From CAWHOW01 sp050013795 (GTDB lineage: Bacteria > Bacteroidota > Bacteroidia > Bacteroidales > CG2-30-32-10): 7,615 nucleotides of DNA. Below are positions 6,292-7,615 of this stretch, piece after piece. Position numbers and translations under genes: made by a program. The notes beneath the pieces were generated by a model. That model was not told the origin of the DNA and did not search any database. It saw only the letters and a program-made list of their open reading frames with translations. Every line of letters begins with the position of its first letter. The first letter of the stretch is position 1. Where the stretch lies: the NCBI GenBank assembly GCA_050013795.1, contig JBEKEO010000149.1, positions 1 through 7,615 of the forward strand, in the 5' to 3' direction.

Positions 6292-7177
6292 ATGCTGAAA
6301 CATCTATGCTTGTTTTAATGCCCGTCGCAGCAAATGTTTTAATTAGCTGACCTTGAATGTTTGTAATTTCTATTACTGCATCTTGCTCGGCTTCTATTGT
6401 TAGGTTATTGGTAGCGGGGTTTGGATAAACAGAAATATTATTACCGGATAACAAGTTATATATTCCGCCACCTAAATCTATTGAAAACAATCTGATATTA
6501 TCAATCATCCAGCCTTCTCTATGATTATTAATGTTGTCGGAAATAAAATTAAAACGTAAAATCATTGTATCCTGAGGGAAAGTAAGTTTACAAGGCATCA
6601 TATACCATGCAAAAGAAGTATGCACCCATCCATTTGATCTTCCTGAAAAACCATATTCACCGGTATAAAGAATATTTGACGATGTATATAAATTAAACGA
6701 AGGATAACCAAAATCATTACCAGGTGTCACTGCCCCCACACTATAATCATAATAGGCGGTGTCGTGTATTATATTAATCCATGTTTGGCCTTTATCCCAT
6801 GATACAGTGATATAGCCACCATCTTTCAACGTATCGGTATCATATTTATGCCAGAAATCAATAAATATATCATCGGGATAATCAGGCATATTAAAATCGC
6901 CTATAAATAAATCAAAATAAGAATAATTGTTTACAGGGTATGCATTCACGGTATCCGTGACAATTGCTCTTGATGGTGAGAAAGAGGAATTAAAATATGT
7001 TTTCTGCGGTCTGCCAACCTGCCATATATTTTGGATTGAAGTATCAATATGGATATACTTATAAGAAGTATCAAAATTGATCTTATGCCATAAAAATGTA
7101 TCACCTACATTTTTTATTTGTGAATAACAAAGGTACCCACAAATGCAAAAGACAGAAAGTAAGATTTTTGTTTTCAT
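6218..7177 (-). CDS. Secreted T9SS-sorted protein with jelly-roll (MAM/adhesin-like) region, function unknown
   Basis: A protein of 319 residues. Residues 1-19 are a signal peptide (ends CYSQ; no convincing lipobox, so not clearly a lipoprotein). The middle, about 60-233, is beta-rich with an aromatic, Asp-rich pattern: FIDFWHKYDTDTLKDGGYITVSWDKGQTWINI (105-136), TGEYGFSGRSNGWVHTSFAW (172-191) and ILRFNFISDNINNHREGWMIDNIRL (206-230). The SxDxGxTW and GWMIDNI motifs resemble MAM-like or choice-of-anchor jelly-roll domains of secreted Bacteroidota adhesins and peptidases. No catalytic triad or metal site is recognised. Residues 248-319 are a T9SS type A sorting domain (ISVYPNPATNNLTIE to VGVKKFVKE). 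It is first in a two-gene unit with the GH8 enzyme, 15 bp apart, suggesting a surface-binding or substrate-presenting partner, but that role is inference. Confidence 0.85.
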   Translation of the reverse strand: MKTKILLSVFCICGYLCYSQIKNVGDTFLWHKINFDTSYKYIHIDTSIQNIWQVGRPQKTYFNSSFSPSRAIVTDTVNAYPVNNYSYFDLFIGDFNMPDYPDDIFIDFWHKYDTDTLKDGGYITVSWDKGQTWINIIHDTAYYDYSVGAVTPGNDFGYPSFNLYTSSNILYTGEYGFSGRSNGWVHTSFAWYMMPCKLTFPQDTMILRFNFISDNINNHREGWMIDNIRLFSIDLGGGIYNLLSGNNISVYPNPATNNLTIEAEQDAVIEITNIQGQLIKTFAATGIKTSIDVSAFPRGVYVVEMITESGVGVKKFVKE

Positions 7178-7199
7178 AGCTTCAAATTATAAACATCTC

Positions 7200-7230
7200 C
7201 AAAGGTATTACAATATTAAAGCGAAATCAA
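7200..7230 (-). promoter_or_regulatory. Bacteroidota-type promoter of the T9SS protein / GH8 unit
   Basis: On the minus strand TACCTTTG (7207 to 7200) is a perfect TAnnTTTG -7 element. TTG at 7230 to 7228 is the -33 element, with a 20-bp gap, inside the normal 19-21 range. Predicted transcription start is near 7193, giving a leader of about 16 nt before the ATG at 7177. This is the best-formed promoter in the window. Confidence 0.6.
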
Positions 7231-7371
7231 TCAATTTATCAAAATTATTTCTGCCAGAACATTAATTTGTAAGTGTTTTTTTATCCGCAAAAACACAAGA
7301 AAATATGTTTCCTGTTCAAAAAAATGATGAAAAACACTCTTTTTCACAAAATTCTGTACTAAAATTCAAAT

Positions 7372-7423
7372 ACCATTCATGTAGCAATCCGATACCATTC
7401 ATGTCAGATTTCATACCATTGGC
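7372..7423 (+). promoter_or_regulatory. Array of three direct repeats resembling a LytTR response-regulator binding site
   Basis: ACCATTCAT lies at 7372-7380 and 7394-7402 (13-bp gap), and ACCATTGGC at 7415-7423 (12-bp gap). The exact repeat is wider for the first two: ATACCATTCATGT at 7370-7382 and 7392-7404. The published LytTR-domain consensus is [TA][AC][CA]GTTN[AG][TG] in direct repeats separated by 12-13 bp. The two full copies match 8 of 9 positions (A in place of G) and the third 7 of 9. The third overlaps the -33 region of a plus-strand promoter candidate, the usual placement for a LytTR activator. A fourth, isolated ACCATT occurs at 7542-7547. No LytTR gene is in the window. Confidence 0.5.
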
Positions 7424-7451
7424 GTTTCGGCTTTTTCCAGTTGTAACTTTA
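7419..7451 (+). promoter_or_regulatory. Candidate promoter of the plus-strand gene at the window end
   Basis: TTG at 7419-7421 and TAACTTTA at 7444-7451 (five of six fixed positions of TAnnTTTG) are separated by 22 bp, slightly longer than the 19-21 bp norm. Predicted start near 7458. Suboptimal spacing and the abutting LytTR-like repeats suggest activator dependence. Confidence 0.35.
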
Positions 7452-7499
7452 CAGTACGATTTATAACTTAATTGAAACAGCTTGAAAAACATCAGTAAA

Positions 7500-7615
7500 A
7501 TGACAACAATAAAAGAAAACATAGTAATAATTAAAAGCAATACCATTAAAAAGGAGGATAATGGCATGGTATTGGAAATTAGCAGCATTAGACTGAACAG
7601 TTACAACACGACACT
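7500..7615 (+). CDS. Start of an unidentified gene, cut by the window edge
   Basis: From the ATG at 7500 the frame is open for 38 codons to the edge: MTTIKENIVIIKSNTIKKED, then NGMVLEISSIRLNSYNTT. I do not recognise the family; too little is visible. A second in-frame ATG at 7566 (MVLEISSIRLNSYNTT) is preceded by AAGGAGG at 7551-7557, 8 nt upstream, so it may be the true start; then 7500-7565 would be leader. The gene lies downstream of a candidate promoter and the LytTR-like array, divergent from the T9SS unit. It could be a regulated partner of that unit or unrelated to it. Confidence 0.45.
   Translation, partial: MTTIKENIVIIKSNTIKKEDNGMVLEISSIRLNSYNTT
7551..7557 (+). promoter_or_regulatory. 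Strong Shine-Dalgarno sequence near the end of the window
   Basis: AAGGAGG is a complete anti-16S match. It is 8 nt before the in-frame ATG at 7566 and only 3 nt before the ATG at 7561, so it fits 7566 best. Such sites are rare in Bacteroidota, which makes it informative for start choice. Confidence 0.4.

Larger units (their letters stand above)
7178..7499. other. Divergent intergenic region with promoters, hairpins and regulator boxes
   Basis: This stretch of 322 bp separates the minus-strand T9SS unit from a plus-strand gene starting at or after 7500. From left to right it holds the minus promoter (7200-7230), two A/T-rich hairpins, a LytTR-like direct-repeat array (7372-7423) and a plus-strand promoter candidate (7419-7451). 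The hairpins are GTGTTTTT 7273-7280 pairing with AAAAACAC 7289-7296, and TGAAAAA 7328-7334 pairing with TTTTTCA 7340-7346. AAAAACAC recurs at 7330-7337, so the first arm could pair with either copy. I do not accept a gene here. Confidence 0.5.

Noticed and set aside
7109..7177. Lipoprotein signal on the 319-residue T9SS protein
   Set aside because: Cysteines at 11, 13 and 17 are not in a proper lipobox; the region before C17 lacks the usual small residue at -1, and SQ at 19-20 fits ordinary signal peptidase cleavage.
7370..7420. Regular 21-22 bp repeats as a CRISPR array
   Set aside because: Repeat unit is only 8-13 bp with 9-bp spacers and three copies, far below CRISPR dimensions, and no cas gene is present.
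7316..7588. A 90-codon minus-strand reading frame with a hydrophobic N-terminus
   Set aside because: It runs through the LytTR-like repeats, whose 22-bp period puts the same DNA in different codon frames, so conservation is at DNA level. It is antisense to the better supported plus-strand start, has no ribosome site and no recognisable family. A small membrane protein cannot be fully excluded.
7561..7596. 11-codon frame MAWYWKLAALD behind AAGGAGG as a leader peptide
   Set aside because: Spacing from AAGGAGG is only 3 nt, it has no attenuator after it in view, and the overlapping frame with ATG at 7566 has better spacing and stays open.

Overview
The window looks like a low-GC chromosomal segment of a Bacteroidota bacterium. 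Three things point there. Two secreted proteins end in the conserved tail that marks cargo of the type IX secretion system (T9SS, found only in that phylum and close relatives). Several intergenic regions carry the TAnnTTTG promoter core used by Bacteroidota. The threonine dehydrogenase is the short-chain (epimerase-like) type common in this group. Order and species cannot be told from the sequence.

Layout. Positions 1-1220 (minus strand) hold a threonine-degradation pair: an SDR-type L-threonine 3-dehydrogenase (tdh), followed 27 bp downstream by the start of glycine C-acetyltransferase (kbl), which is cut by the window edge. Together they turn threonine plus CoA into glycine and acetyl-CoA. 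A 175-bp divergent intergenic region (1221-1395) separates them from cysteinyl-tRNA synthetase (cysS, plus strand, 1396-2862) and holds a tdh promoter, a 12-bp direct repeat at exactly 30-bp spacing and a perfect 17-bp dyad. A CAT-type amino acid permease (2926-4656) follows on the same strand. It seems to start at TTG, because no ATG is available.

The permease converges, with a 1-bp gap, on a two-gene minus-strand unit (7177 to 4658). The first gene encodes a T9SS-exported protein with a jelly-roll-like region and no recognised catalytic motif. The second, 15 bp later, encodes a T9SS-exported glycoside hydrolase family 8 enzyme in which Asn replaces the usual catalytic Asp. The last 74 bp of these two genes are about 82% identical, and the GH8 tail contains two sets of roughly 7-bp tandem repeats that coincide with loop expansions. 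A good Bacteroidota promoter lies just upstream of the pair (7200-7230).

The 7178-7499 intergenic region is the least ordinary part. Three direct repeats at 21-22 bp period match the LytTR regulator binding consensus closely and end at the -33 region of a plausible plus-strand promoter. That promoter would drive an unidentified gene, of which only the first codons are visible before the window ends. I see no RNA gene, insertion sequence or CRISPR array. Most of the window is ordinary metabolism; the parts worth a second look are the LytTR-like array, the GH8 catalytic variant with its co-transcribed partner, and the repeat-expanded sorting tail.
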